The notes under the pieces: model-generated
What the model saw: only the letters and a program-made list of their open reading frames with translations
What the model was told of the DNA's origin: nothing
Database searches by the model: none
In this document: positions 33,398 through 41,023 of the stretch, piece after piece
Layout: each line of letters begins with the position of its first letter
Position numbering within the stretch: the first letter of the stretch is position 1
From: Flavobacterium sp. HJ-32-4
Lineage (GTDB): Bacteria; Bacteroidota; Bacteroidia; Flavobacteriales; Flavobacteriaceae
Reading direction: 5' to 3'
Assembly (NCBI RefSeq): GCF_022532105.1
Contig: NZ_CP092832.1
Location: 372,001 to 436,000 of the forward strand
Length of the DNA: 64,000 nucleotides
Translations under genes and position numbers: made by a program

Positions 33398-34641
33398 AAG
33401 TATACAAGTTCGGCGGCGCCTCGGTGAAGGATGCGGCAGGAGTACGAAACGTCTGGAACGTCTTACAGGTAGCAGGTTATGAAGATGTGCTATTGGTCGT
33501 TTCTGCCATGGGTAAAACAACGAATGCGCTGGAAGTCGTCGTGCGGAATTACTTCGATGCTTCTCCGGCGCTGCAGGCATCTGTGCAGGAGGTCCGAAAA
33601 TACCATAACGAAATCCTGCTCGACTTATTCGACGAATCACACGCCGTTTTCGGAGCGGTCAATGCGCTGTTTGCCGAACTTGACCACTTCCTTTCCCACA
33701 ACAAGTCACCCAATTATAACTACGTCTACGACCAGGTTGTCAGTATGGGGGAGCTCGTATCCACCACCATCATCGCACATTTCATGGCCGCTAACGGCAT
33801 CAAGACCCAGTGGCTCGACGTACGACAATTCGTCAAGACTGACAGCACCTACCGCGATGCCAATGTGGATTGGGACACCACCCAAAAGCTAATTTCCAAA
33901 AACGTCAAAAAGAAAACACTGAACGTTACCCAGGGCTTTCTCGGATCGGATGACAATGGCTTTACCACAACCCTGGGCCGGGAGGGTTCCGACTACACCG
34001 CCGCAATTTTCGCGTACTGCCTCAACGCCGAGAGCGTGACAATCTGGAAAGATGTGCCGGGCGTCATGAACGGCGACCCGAGGTATTTTGACCACGTGCA
34101 GCTCCTGAACCAAATTTCCTATCGGGAAGCCATCGAGTTGGCGTTTTACGGTGCGACCGTCATCCACCCAAAAACACTTCAGCCGTTACAGCGAAAGGAA
34201 ATTCCACTATACGTAAAATCCTTTTTGCACCCTGAATTGCCGGGCACCTCCGTTTCGAAAGGCGCCGACCTCGAACCCAAGCTGCCTTGTTTCATTGTGA
34301 AAAAAGACCAGTTATTGATTTCGCTTTCGTCGATTGATTTTTCGTTCATCGTGGAAGACAACATCAGCGAGATCTTTGCGCTGTTCCATACCTATCGCAT
34401 GAAGGTGCACCTTATCCAAAACTCGGCCATCAGTTTCTCGGTATGCGTCGACGATAAGTTTGGTAACTTCGAAGAATTGCGCGCGCGTCTTTCAAAGAAA
34501 TTCAAGGTGGCCTATAACGAAAAGGTTTCCCTTTACACGATCCGTCATTTTGACGCCGCGGCAGTAGCAGCCGTCGAAGCGGAGAAAACGGTTTTGGTCA
34601 AACAGATCAGCCGCGACACCGTGCAACTGGTCACAAAATAG
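33394..34641 (+). CDS. lysC: Aspartate kinase, monofunctional
   Basis: 415 residues. It phosphorylates aspartate, the first step towards lysine, threonine and methionine. The kinase domain begins KVYKFGGASVKDAAGVRN and contains TLGREGSDYTAAIFAYCL and WKDVPGVMNGDPRYF. The C-terminal ~130 residues form ACT-type regulatory domains, so feedback control by an amino acid is likely. It is not fused to homoserine dehydrogenase. It overlaps the GNAT stop by 4 nt. Confidence 0.94.
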   Translation: MKVYKFGGASVKDAAGVRNVWNVLQVAGYEDVLLVVSAMGKTTNALEVVVRNYFDASPALQASVQEVRKYHNEILLDLFDESHAVFGAVNALFAELDHFLSHNKSPNYNYVYDQVVSMGELVSTTIIAHFMAANGIKTQWLDVRQFVKTDSTYRDANVDWDTTQKLISKNVKKKTLNVTQGFLGSDDNGFTTTLGREGSDYTAAIFAYCLNAESVTIWKDVPGVMNGDPRYFDHVQLLNQISYREAIELAFYGATVIHPKTLQPLQRKEIPLYVKSFLHPELPGTSVSKGADLEPKLPCFIVKKDQLLISLSSIDFSFIVEDNISEIFALFHTYRMKVHLIQNSAISFSVCVDDKFGNFEELRARLSKKFKVAYNEKVSLYTIRHFDAAAVAAVEAEKTVLVKQISRDTVQLVTK

Positions 34642-34650
34642 GGGAAAATC

Positions 34651-34665
34651 TACGGAAAAACCGTA
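34651..34665 (+). promoter_or_regulatory. Palindromic operator-like site 2 (TACGG-N5-CCGTA)
   Basis: TACGGAAAAACCGTA, a perfect dyad with 5-nt spacer. It ends 22 nt before the -7-like box TACATTTA (34688-34695) of the ORF6N gene, whose ATG is at 34712. Confidence 0.65.
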
Positions 34666-34711
34666 ACCACTCTACCAACGGGTGCCTTACATTTAGCGGA
34701 AATTCCGATAG

Positions 34712-35215
34712 ATGGAGCCACACGACTTCCTTTACGAGAAAATCCATTACCTGCGCGGCCATAAAGTGATGCTTGACCGCGACCTGGCCGAACTGTACGG
34801 CGTCGAAACCAAGCGTATCAACGAACAGGTAAAGCGGAACAGCAGCCGGTTTCCAGACGATTTTATGTTCCGTCTCACCCAAGAAGAGTACAGAAATTTG
34901 AGGTCGCAATTTGCGACCACAAAATGGGGCGGTGACCGATATCTTCCCTACGCCTTCACCGAGCACGGCATCCTGATGTTATCGCGTGTCTTGAATAGCG
35001 AACGCGCCATCCAGACCAATATCCTGATTATGCGCATCTTCACCAAAATGCGTACGATGCTGCTGGAACACGCGGACGTACGGCTGGAAATCGAAAAAAT
35101 ACGTTCCCGTGTGGAAAACCAGAGCCGGAACATCGAGCTCCTATTCGAGTATGTCGACGAGTTGACGCGACAACCGCCAGAATCCGACCGTCCCGCCATC
35201 GGCTACCGGAAGTAA
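34712..35215 (+). CDS. ORF6N domain-containing protein
   Basis: 167 residues. Residues ~5-90 are an ORF6N DNA-binding-like domain (IHYLRGHKVMLDRDLAELYGVETKRINEQVKRN, then FMFRLTQEEYRNLRSQ and LPYAFTEHGILMLSRVL). The rest is a helical coiled-coil-like tail. ORF6N domains are related to KilA-N and occur in phage antirepressors, but isolated chromosomal copies like this are frequent in Bacteroidota and their role is unknown. No phage genes surround it. It is the only gene directly downstream of palindrome site 2. Confidence 0.9.
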   Translation: MEPHDFLYEKIHYLRGHKVMLDRDLAELYGVETKRINEQVKRNSSRFPDDFMFRLTQEEYRNLRSQFATTKWGGDRYLPYAFTEHGILMLSRVLNSERAIQTNILIMRIFTKMRTMLLEHADVRLEIEKIRSRVENQSRNIELLFEYVDELTRQPPESDRPAIGYRK

Positions 35216-35242
35216 ATCGGGCTTTTACACCATAAAACACAC

Positions 35243-35250
35243 TACTTTTG
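35243..35250 (+). promoter_or_regulatory. -7 promoter box (TACTTTTG) of the large outer-membrane protein gene
   Basis: Perfect TAnnTTTG 22 nt before ATG 35273. Confidence 0.55.
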
Positions 35251-35272
35251 ACAATTCGAAGTTATAATCCGG

Positions 35273-38200
35273 ATGGTGAAAACGTGGTGGTACGGTTTGA
35301 TTCTGTTGGTGACTGCGGCACAAGCCCAGGAGCTTCGGACGTCCTATGAAAACCGCCGGTTTCGGGCCAGTCGTGACACCATCCAGATCGATACCACCGC
35401 CGTAGTGCAGTCCTTCTTTCGTTTGAGCGACCGCCAGGGTCAGCCGATCGACACGTCTTACTACCACATGGACTTCGAAACCGGACGGTTGGTGCTGCGC
35501 AGTGATGCTCCCTTCCTAGGCGATACGTTGCAGGTTCGTTTTCTGCGACTGCCGAATTACCTCACCCGCGAATATGCACTGTACGATCGAAAAAAAGTGG
35601 TCAACGGCACGATGCCGCTACAAGTGCCGGGTACCGGAATACGGAAGTTTGTTCCTTTTGACGGACTGTCGACCTCTGGTAGCATTACCCGCGGCGTTAC
35701 GGTCGGAAACAACCAAAATGCCGTGGTGAACTCTTCGCTTGACTTACAGATTACAGGACGGCTGTCGGACAAAGTGAGTCTTCGGGCTTCGATACAAGAC
35801 ACGAACATTCCGCTGCAAGAAGGAGGTTATTCGCAGAGACTCGACGAATTTGACCAGATTTTCATTGAATTGTTCGGCGACAACTGGAACATCCGCGCTG
35901 GCGACCTTTTCCTGGAAAACCGCCGGTCGCGCTTCCTGAATTTCAATAAGAAAGTGCAGGGAATTGCAGTGGGACTGACACTGGGGGATGCCGAGCACAA
36001 AACCACACTCTATGCCTCAGCCGCCCTTGTTCGCGGGCAATACGCACGAAGTTCCTTTACCGGACAGGAGGGAAACCAGGGTCCGTATAAGTTGCGCGGT
36101 CCAAATAACGAACTTTACATACTGGTTATTTCCGGCTCAGAACGGGTGTATGTAAACGGCATCCTGTTGAAACGCGGCGAGAGCAACGATTATATAATCG
36201 ATTACAACGCCGGGGAAATCACGTTCACATCGTTGTTCCCCATCACATCCGAGATGCGGATCAATGTCGAATACCAGTACGCCGACCGAAACTACACGCG
36301 TTTCGTGACCTATGGCGGCGCTACCCACGAAACCAAAAAATGGGATATCGGCGGATACGTCTATTCAGAGAACGACGTGAAAAACCAACCCTTGCAGCAA
36401 AGCCTCACATCGGAACAGGTCCAGGCATTGGTTGCTGCCGGTGACGATCCGTCGCTGATGGTGGCATCGTCGGCTTACCAGGATACGTATTCAGAGAACC
36501 GGGTGCTGTATCGAAAAACGTTTGTCGGTGGTGTTGAAGTATATGCGTACTCCAATGACCCCGACGAGACCCTATACAACGTACGGTTTACGGATGTGGG
36601 CCAGGGAAACGGTGACTACGTATTTCTCACGACCACGGCAGCGGGGAAAGTATTCGAATATGTGGCCCCTGTCGACGGCATTTCCCAGGGAAACTACGCT
36701 CCGATTATCCCATTGGTGGCGCCTGTCAAGCTGCAGATGGCAACGATAATGGGTGGGTTCCATCCATCTGAGAAAACGGACGTCAAATTTGAAGCCGCCA
36801 TCAGTAACAATGATAAAAACCTGTTTTCAACCGAAGACGACAGTGATAACCAAGGCATCGCGCTGAAATTCGACGGCCGGCAACGGCTTTACTCGGGCAA
36901 ATGGAATTTGGACGCATTTTCCGGTTATCAGTTAATACAAAGTCGTTTTCGCGCCATCGAGCGCCTTTTCAATATCGAATTCAGCCGCGATTGGAACCTG
37001 ACGGAGACACCAACCGGCACTCAAAGCCTGTTCGTTTCCGGACTCGATTTTTCGCTTCCCGAAAAAAGCACGATCTCGTATCGTTTGGAAAAACTCGACT
37101 TCTCCACCCAGTTCTCGGGCACCCGCCACCTGCTTTCTGCCTATGCTAACCTCGAGAAATGGCGGATACAACACCAGTCGAGCTATTTGAAAAGCGACGG
37201 TACACGGGCCTCTTCGACCTTTTTTCGGCAGCAATCCGATGTCGTACGGCGCCTCGGACGCAATTGGGCCGGCACCAGAAGTCGTGCTGAGGACAACCAG
37301 GAGCGCCTGAAGGAAACCGGATTACTCTCGTCTGTCAGCCAACGTTTCTTTGAGTATGGCGCTTTCGTGGGCCGGGGTGACAGTACGAAGGTCTTTGCCG
37401 AAGTGGGCTACCTTCGTCGGGTGAACGACAGTTTGCAGGACGGACGGCTGATCCGCGTCAACCATTCCGATTCGTATTACCTGAAATCGCGATTGCTCAA
37501 AACCGACAAAAGCGACCTCAGTCTTTTTACCAACTACCGCCTCCTGCATTTTGAAAAGGAAGGGGTAAAAGACGTTCCGTCGTTAACGACCCGCCTGCTA
37601 TACAACGACCGTTTTTTTGCCGATCTGATACAGGTAAGCACGGCCTACGAGACCTTCGCAGGCACCATTGCACAACAGGAATTCAGTTATGTGGAAGTGG
37701 AACCCGGCCGCGGTGTCTACACCTGGAACGACTACAATGGCAACGGCCTTCAAGAATTGCAGGAATTTGAAGTCGCGCCCTACCCCGACCAGGCTAAGTA
37801 CGTACGGGTGTTCCTGCCCAGCCAGGTGTTCATCCGCACACATCAAAACCGCTTTTCGCAGGCTGTGACCCTCAATCCCCTGAAATGGACGAATGCGACG
37901 GGCTTTCGGAAAGTGCTGTCCCATTTCTACGACCAGGCGTCGTTTTCGACCGAACGGAAACGTAAAGCCGAAGCGCGGGAGTTCGATGTCAATCCGTTCG
38001 ACGGCAGTGAAAACGGGTTGCTGGGACTGGCGCTGACCCTACGCAACTCCCTGTATTTCAATCGCGGAAAGCAGCACCACTCCCTCACGTATACCTGGCT
38101 AAAGAGCGAAGCGCGGAGCCTGTTGTCGGTGGGCGCGCAGGAAAACACGAATGGCCTGCACCAACTGCAATACGTACACCTTTTCCAGAAAAGCTGGCTT

Positions 38201-38671
38201 GTCACCCTTACCACCGAAGCCAATACCTCGGCCACCTACTCTGAGAATTACGCCGGACGTAACTTCCGATTGGAGGGGAAGGAAGGCGAATCGAAGGTGT
38301 CGTATCTCTTTTCAAAGAATGCCGCATGGGACGTTTTTGTTCAGTTTAAAGAAGTGTCCAACCGACTCGGCGACCAGGAAAAACTATCGCAAACGCGTTG
38401 GGGGACGTCGTTTTCCTTCACGGGCAGCAAAGATTTTACCGCAAATGGAGAAGTGGCCTTACTTCGGAATGGTTACAGCGGAAATGCGTTGTCACCCGTA
38501 GCCTATACCATGTTGGAGGGACTCCAGCCCGGGCAAAACACGACCTGGCGTCTGCTGGTGCAAAAAACACTCACCCAATACCTGGACTTAAATATCAGTT
38601 ACCAGGGACGAAAAAGCGAAGGGACAAAGGCCATCCATACGGGGAGTATACAACTTAGAGCCTTTTTTTAA
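35273..38671 (+). CDS. Large outer-membrane beta-barrel protein, SprA-like segment, unknown function
   Basis: 1132 residues with a signal peptide (about 1-19, ending AQAQ). The sequence is dominated by alternating amphipathic strands and ends with an aromatic residue (IQLRAFF), as expected of an outer-membrane barrel. Around residues 130-225, SGSITRGVTVGNNQNAVVNS, IQDTNIPLQEGGYSQRLDEF and NWNIRAGDLFLENRRSRFLNF resemble segments I remember from SprA, the T9SS translocon barrel, but the protein is half SprA's size. No TonB plug or OmpA domain is visible. It is monocistronic, with its own promoter and a possible terminator (inverted repeat AAAAATGCC/GGCATTTTT) just downstream. Confidence 0.75.
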   Translation: MVKTWWYGLILLVTAAQAQELRTSYENRRFRASRDTIQIDTTAVVQSFFRLSDRQGQPIDTSYYHMDFETGRLVLRSDAPFLGDTLQVRFLRLPNYLTREYALYDRKKVVNGTMPLQVPGTGIRKFVPFDGLSTSGSITRGVTVGNNQNAVVNSSLDLQITGRLSDKVSLRASIQDTNIPLQEGGYSQRLDEFDQIFIELFGDNWNIRAGDLFLENRRSRFLNFNKKVQGIAVGLTLGDAEHKTTLYASAALVRGQYARSSFTGQEGNQGPYKLRGPNNELYILVISGSERVYVNGILLKRGESNDYIIDYNAGEITFTSLFPITSEMRINVEYQYADRNYTRFVTYGGATHETKKWDIGGYVYSENDVKNQPLQQSLTSEQVQALVAAGDDPSLMVASSAYQDTYSENRVLYRKTFVGGVEVYAYSNDPDETLYNVRFTDVGQGNGDYVFLTTTAAGKVFEYVAPVDGISQGNYAPIIPLVAPVKLQMATIMGGFHPSEKTDVKFEAAISNNDKNLFSTEDDSDNQGIALKFDGRQRLYSGKWNLDAFSGYQLIQSRFRAIERLFNIEFSRDWNLTETPTGTQSLFVSGLDFSLPEKSTISYRLEKLDFSTQFSGTRHLLSAYANLEKWRIQHQSSYLKSDGTRASSTFFRQQSDVVRRLGRNWAGTRSRAEDNQERLKETGLLSSVSQRFFEYGAFVGRGDSTKVFAEVGYLRRVNDSLQDGRLIRVNHSDSYYLKSRLLKTDKSDLSLFTNYRLLHFEKEGVKDVPSLTTRLLYNDRFFADLIQVSTAYETFAGTIAQQEFSYVEVEPGRGVYTWNDYNGNGLQELQEFEVAPYPDQAKYVRVFLPSQVFIRTHQNRFSQAVTLNPLKWTNATGFRKVLSHFYDQASFSTERKRKAEAREFDVNPFDGSENGLLGLALTLRNSLYFNRGKQHHSLTYTWLKSEARSLLSVGAQENTNGLHQLQYVHLFQKSWLVTLTTEANTSATYSENYAGRNFRLEGKEGESKVSYLFSKNAAWDVFVQFKEVSNRLGDQEKLSQTRWGTSFSFTGSKDFTANGEVALLRNGYSGNALSPVAYTMLEGLQPGQNTTWRLLVQKTLTQYLDLNISYQGRKSEGTKAIHTGSIQLRAFF

Positions 38672-38689
38672 GTTAATACGTATATACCA

Positions 38690-38736
38690 AAAATGCCACA
38701 AAACAGACCGGATATACCCGTTTATAGGCATTTTTA
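38690..38736. terminator. Inverted repeat after the large outer-membrane protein gene
   Basis: AAAAATGCC and GGCATTTTT (9-bp stem) are separated by about 27 nt, beginning some 20 nt after the stop codon. It may act as a terminator in either direction. The long loop makes this uncertain. Confidence 0.4.
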
Positions 38737-38835
38737 GGACTTCGTCGGAATTTAAAGTCTTGTTTACATGAAAGTTTGTAATTTGCACGCGTTTGATCGA
38801 ACAAACAATTGTCGGTTTTTGAATGAATTTTTCCC

Positions 38836-38843
38836 TATTTTTG
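38836..38843 (+). promoter_or_regulatory. -7 promoter box (TATTTTTG) of the PID-CTERM-like gene, 6 nt before the ATG
   Basis: Perfect TAnnTTTG separated from ATG 38850 by TGGCCT. It also shows that the in-frame ATG 38823, upstream of the box, is not the start. Confidence 0.6.
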
Positions 38844-38849
38844 TGGCCT

Positions 38850-39080
38850 ATGAAAGTCGTACATAAGAATTTGCCCCTTCTTATTCTATCGGCTGCCATG
38901 TTGATTGCCACGCCAGCCCTCGCGGCAGGCCCAGGGGGAGGTCCACCACCACCTGCAGGTCCGCCACCTCCGCCTGGCTTACCAATCGATCATGGTATCC
39001 TTTATTTGATTGCAGCTGCCATCGCCTACGGTGGGTTTGTGTTGCTCGGTAAGATAACATCCCGAAAAGTCAAGGCGTAA
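38850..39080 (+). CDS. PID-CTERM-like small surface protein
   Basis: 76 residues: signal peptide (LLILSAAMLIATPALA), a short Gly/Pro-rich mature segment (GPGGGPPPPAGPPPPPG), the tripeptide PID in GLPIDHGI, a membrane helix (ILYLIAAAIAYGGFVLLG) and a basic end (KITSRKVKA). This is the layout of PID-CTERM proteins of Flavobacteriia: a tripeptide, a helix and positive charges, analogous to exosortase or sortase sorting tails. The processing enzyme is not in this window. After removal of signal and tail almost only the Pro/Gly linker would remain. The start is at ATG 38850, behind the promoter. Confidence 0.8.
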   Translation: MKVVHKNLPLLILSAAMLIATPALAAGPGGGPPPPAGPPPPPGLPIDHGILYLIAAAIAYGGFVLLGKITSRKVKA

Positions 39081-39104
39081 TAGTTGTTATTCCGCTGAGT
39101 AAAA

Positions 39105-39136
39105 TAAAAAAGGCCGCCCGAAAAGGCGGCCTTTTG
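39105..39136. terminator. Bidirectional terminator between PID-CTERM-like gene and aldehyde dehydrogenase
   Basis: AAGGCCGCC (39110-39118) pairs with GGCGGCCTT (39125-39133), flanked by an A run on the left and a T run on the right, so it can serve both convergent genes. Confidence 0.85.
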
Positions 39137-39152
39137 TTGTGTCAGGTCGATC

Positions 39153-40709
39153 TTACAAATCGAACTTGATACCCTGAGCGAGTGGCAGACTGGTCGAATA
39201 GTTGATGGTGTTGGTTTGTCTTCTCATGTAGACTTTCCATGCATCCGATCCAGACTCGCGGCCACCGCCCGTTTCTTTCTCGCCGCCAAACGCCCCGCCG
39301 ATTTCGGCGCCCGATGTTCCGATATTGACATTGGCAATACCACAGTCGGAACCTGCTGCTGACAGGAAGCGCTCCGCCTCGCGAAGATTGTTGGTCATGA
39401 TGGCAGACGAGAGTCCTTGCGCCACACCATTTTGGATGTCGATGGCATTCTCTACGTCTCCTGAATATTTAAGCAGATACAGTATAGGAGCAAATGTCTC
39501 GTGCTGCACGATGGCGAAATGGTTCTCTGCCTCCGCGATGGCGGGTTTCACATAGCAACCACTTTCATATCCGTCTCCAGACAGTACACCGCCTTCTACC
39601 AGAATGCGTCCGCCCTGGGCGACGACATCCTGCAATGCTTTTTCATACATCGCTACGGCATCTTTGTCAATAAGCGGTCCGACGTGGTTATTCTGGTCGA
39701 GCGGATTGCCGATACGCAACTGCCCGTAGGCTGCGACAATCGCTTCCGTAACCTTATCGTACATGCTTTCGTGGATGATCAGTCGGCGGGTGGTTGTGCA
39801 TCGTTGTCCTGCTGTACCGACGGCACCGAAGACGGCACCGATTACCGTCATTTTGATGTCGGCATCCGGGGTCACAATAATCGCATTGTTTCCGCCCAGT
39901 TCCAGCAGCGAGCGCCCGAGTCGGGCCGCTACTTCCTGCGCTACGATTTTTCCCATACGTGTCGATCCCGTAGCGGAAACAAGCGGAACACGGGTATCTT
40001 TTGACAGCAACTCGCCGATTTTGTAGTCGCCGGTCACCAGACAGGAAATACCTTCCGGAAGGTTATTCTCGCGCAACACTTCTGCGATGATGTTCTGGCA
40101 GGCAATGCCGCAAAGCGGTGTCTTTTCCGAAGGTTTCCAGATGCACACATCGCCGCAAATCCAGGCGAGGGCGGTGTTCCATGACCAAACGGCCACGGGG
40201 AAGTTAAAGGCGGATATAATGCCGATGACACCAAGCGGATGGTATTGTTCATACATGCGATGGCCCGGACGTTCGGAGTGCATGGTGAGTCCGTGCAACT
40301 GACGCGACAAACCAACGGCGAAATCACAGATATCGATCATTTCCTGTACTTCGCCAAGACCTTCCTGATAGGATTTCCCCATTTCGTAGGAGACGAGTTT
40401 TCCCAGCGCTTCTTTATGCTGGCGGAGCTTCTCGCCAAATTGTCTGACGATTTCGCCGCGACGGGGTGCCGGCATAAGGCGGAAAGTTTTGAAAGCCTCA
40501 GTAGCGGCCGCCATCGCTTTCTCATAATCCGCAGCGGTTGACATCTTTACTTTCCCGATAAGTTGTCCGTCCACCGGTGAATAAGATTCAAGGATATCTC
40601 CGGATGCAAAATTATTATTACCGGTTGAAGTTCCCTCATTGATATCCTTGATGCCGAGTTGCAAAAGGGCCGCTTTCATTCCGAATTGTTCGGCTATTGT
40701 GGTAGTCAT
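39153..40709 (-). CDS. Aldehyde dehydrogenase, ALDH7/antiquitin-like
   Basis: 518 residues from ATG 40709. It is an NAD(P)-dependent aldehyde dehydrogenase, with catalytic Cys in GTAGQRCTTTRRL, Glu in LLELGGNNAII and cofactor loop SATGSTRMGKIVAQ. GVIGIISAFNFPVAVWSWN is typical of the ALDH7 group, whose members oxidise 2-aminoadipate semialdehyde in lysine breakdown. That substrate is inferred. The track-length start at 40826 is rejected because it lies upstream of the perfect -7 box TACCTTTG (minus, 40736-40743). Confidence 0.92.
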   Translation of the reverse strand: MTTTIAEQFGMKAALLQLGIKDINEGTSTGNNNFASGDILESYSPVDGQLIGKVKMSTAADYEKAMAAATEAFKTFRLMPAPRRGEIVRQFGEKLRQHKEALGKLVSYEMGKSYQEGLGEVQEMIDICDFAVGLSRQLHGLTMHSERPGHRMYEQYHPLGVIGIISAFNFPVAVWSWNTALAWICGDVCIWKPSEKTPLCGIACQNIIAEVLRENNLPEGISCLVTGDYKIGELLSKDTRVPLVSATGSTRMGKIVAQEVAARLGRSLLELGGNNAIIVTPDADIKMTVIGAVFGAVGTAGQRCTTTRRLIIHESMYDKVTEAIVAAYGQLRIGNPLDQNNHVGPLIDKDAVAMYEKALQDVVAQGGRILVEGGVLSGDGYESGCYVKPAIAEAENHFAIVQHETFAPILYLLKYSGDVENAIDIQNGVAQGLSSAIMTNNLREAERFLSAAGSDCGIANVNIGTSGAEIGGAFGGEKETGGGRESGSDAWKVYMRRQTNTINYSTSLPLAQGIKFDL

Positions 40710-40735
40710 GCGTGTTGTCTTTAAAATTTTCGTGG

Positions 40736-40743
40736 CAAAGGTA
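40736..40743 (-). promoter_or_regulatory. -7 promoter box (TACCTTTG) of the aldehyde dehydrogenase gene
   Basis: Perfect TAnnTTTG on the minus strand, 26 nt before ATG 40709. Confidence 0.6.
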
Positions 40744-40754
40744 CTAAAAAAGGG

Positions 40755-40768
40755 ACGTTCGAAAACGT
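40755..40768. promoter_or_regulatory. Inverted repeat ACGTT-N4-AACGT upstream of aldehyde dehydrogenase
   Basis: A 5+4+5 palindrome starting 11 nt upstream of the dehydrogenase -7 box, between the expected -7 and -33 elements, where a repressor would block RNA polymerase. No regulator gene is adjacent. Confidence 0.4.
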
Positions 40769-41023
40769 TACCGTATGGGCAACGCAAGAACGGAAAAGAC
40801 ATGAACGCCATTTGCAAAAAAAACACATCATATGACCGAATACACCCTCAGCGCTACCGAATTCGGACAATCTAAAAATTTGCCCGGAAGGACGGCCTAC
40901 TTTTGCGCAGCCAAAACCGCACGCACACGCTTTAAGCCGATATAAAAACCTATTTAATAGGCCGTTAACAGGAAAACAGCCTTCGTCAAGCGGTTTGTTT
41001 TTATCGAATCTAACCCTTCTTAT

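Larger units (their letters stand above)
40710..41023. other. 314-bp divergent promoter region, aldehyde dehydrogenase / T9SS protein
   Basis: Contains a perfect minus-strand -7 box (TACCTTTG, 40736-40743) for the dehydrogenase, a perfect plus-strand -7 box (TACTTTTG, 40898-40905) for the T9SS protein with a 118-nt leader, and an inverted repeat ACGTT-N4-AACGT (40755-40768). I see no coding sequence. Confidence 0.65.

Noticed and set aside
34712..35215. ORF6N gene as evidence for a prophage
   Set aside because: No integrase, capsid, lysis or attachment-site signals are nearby. Isolated ORF6N genes are common in Bacteroidota.
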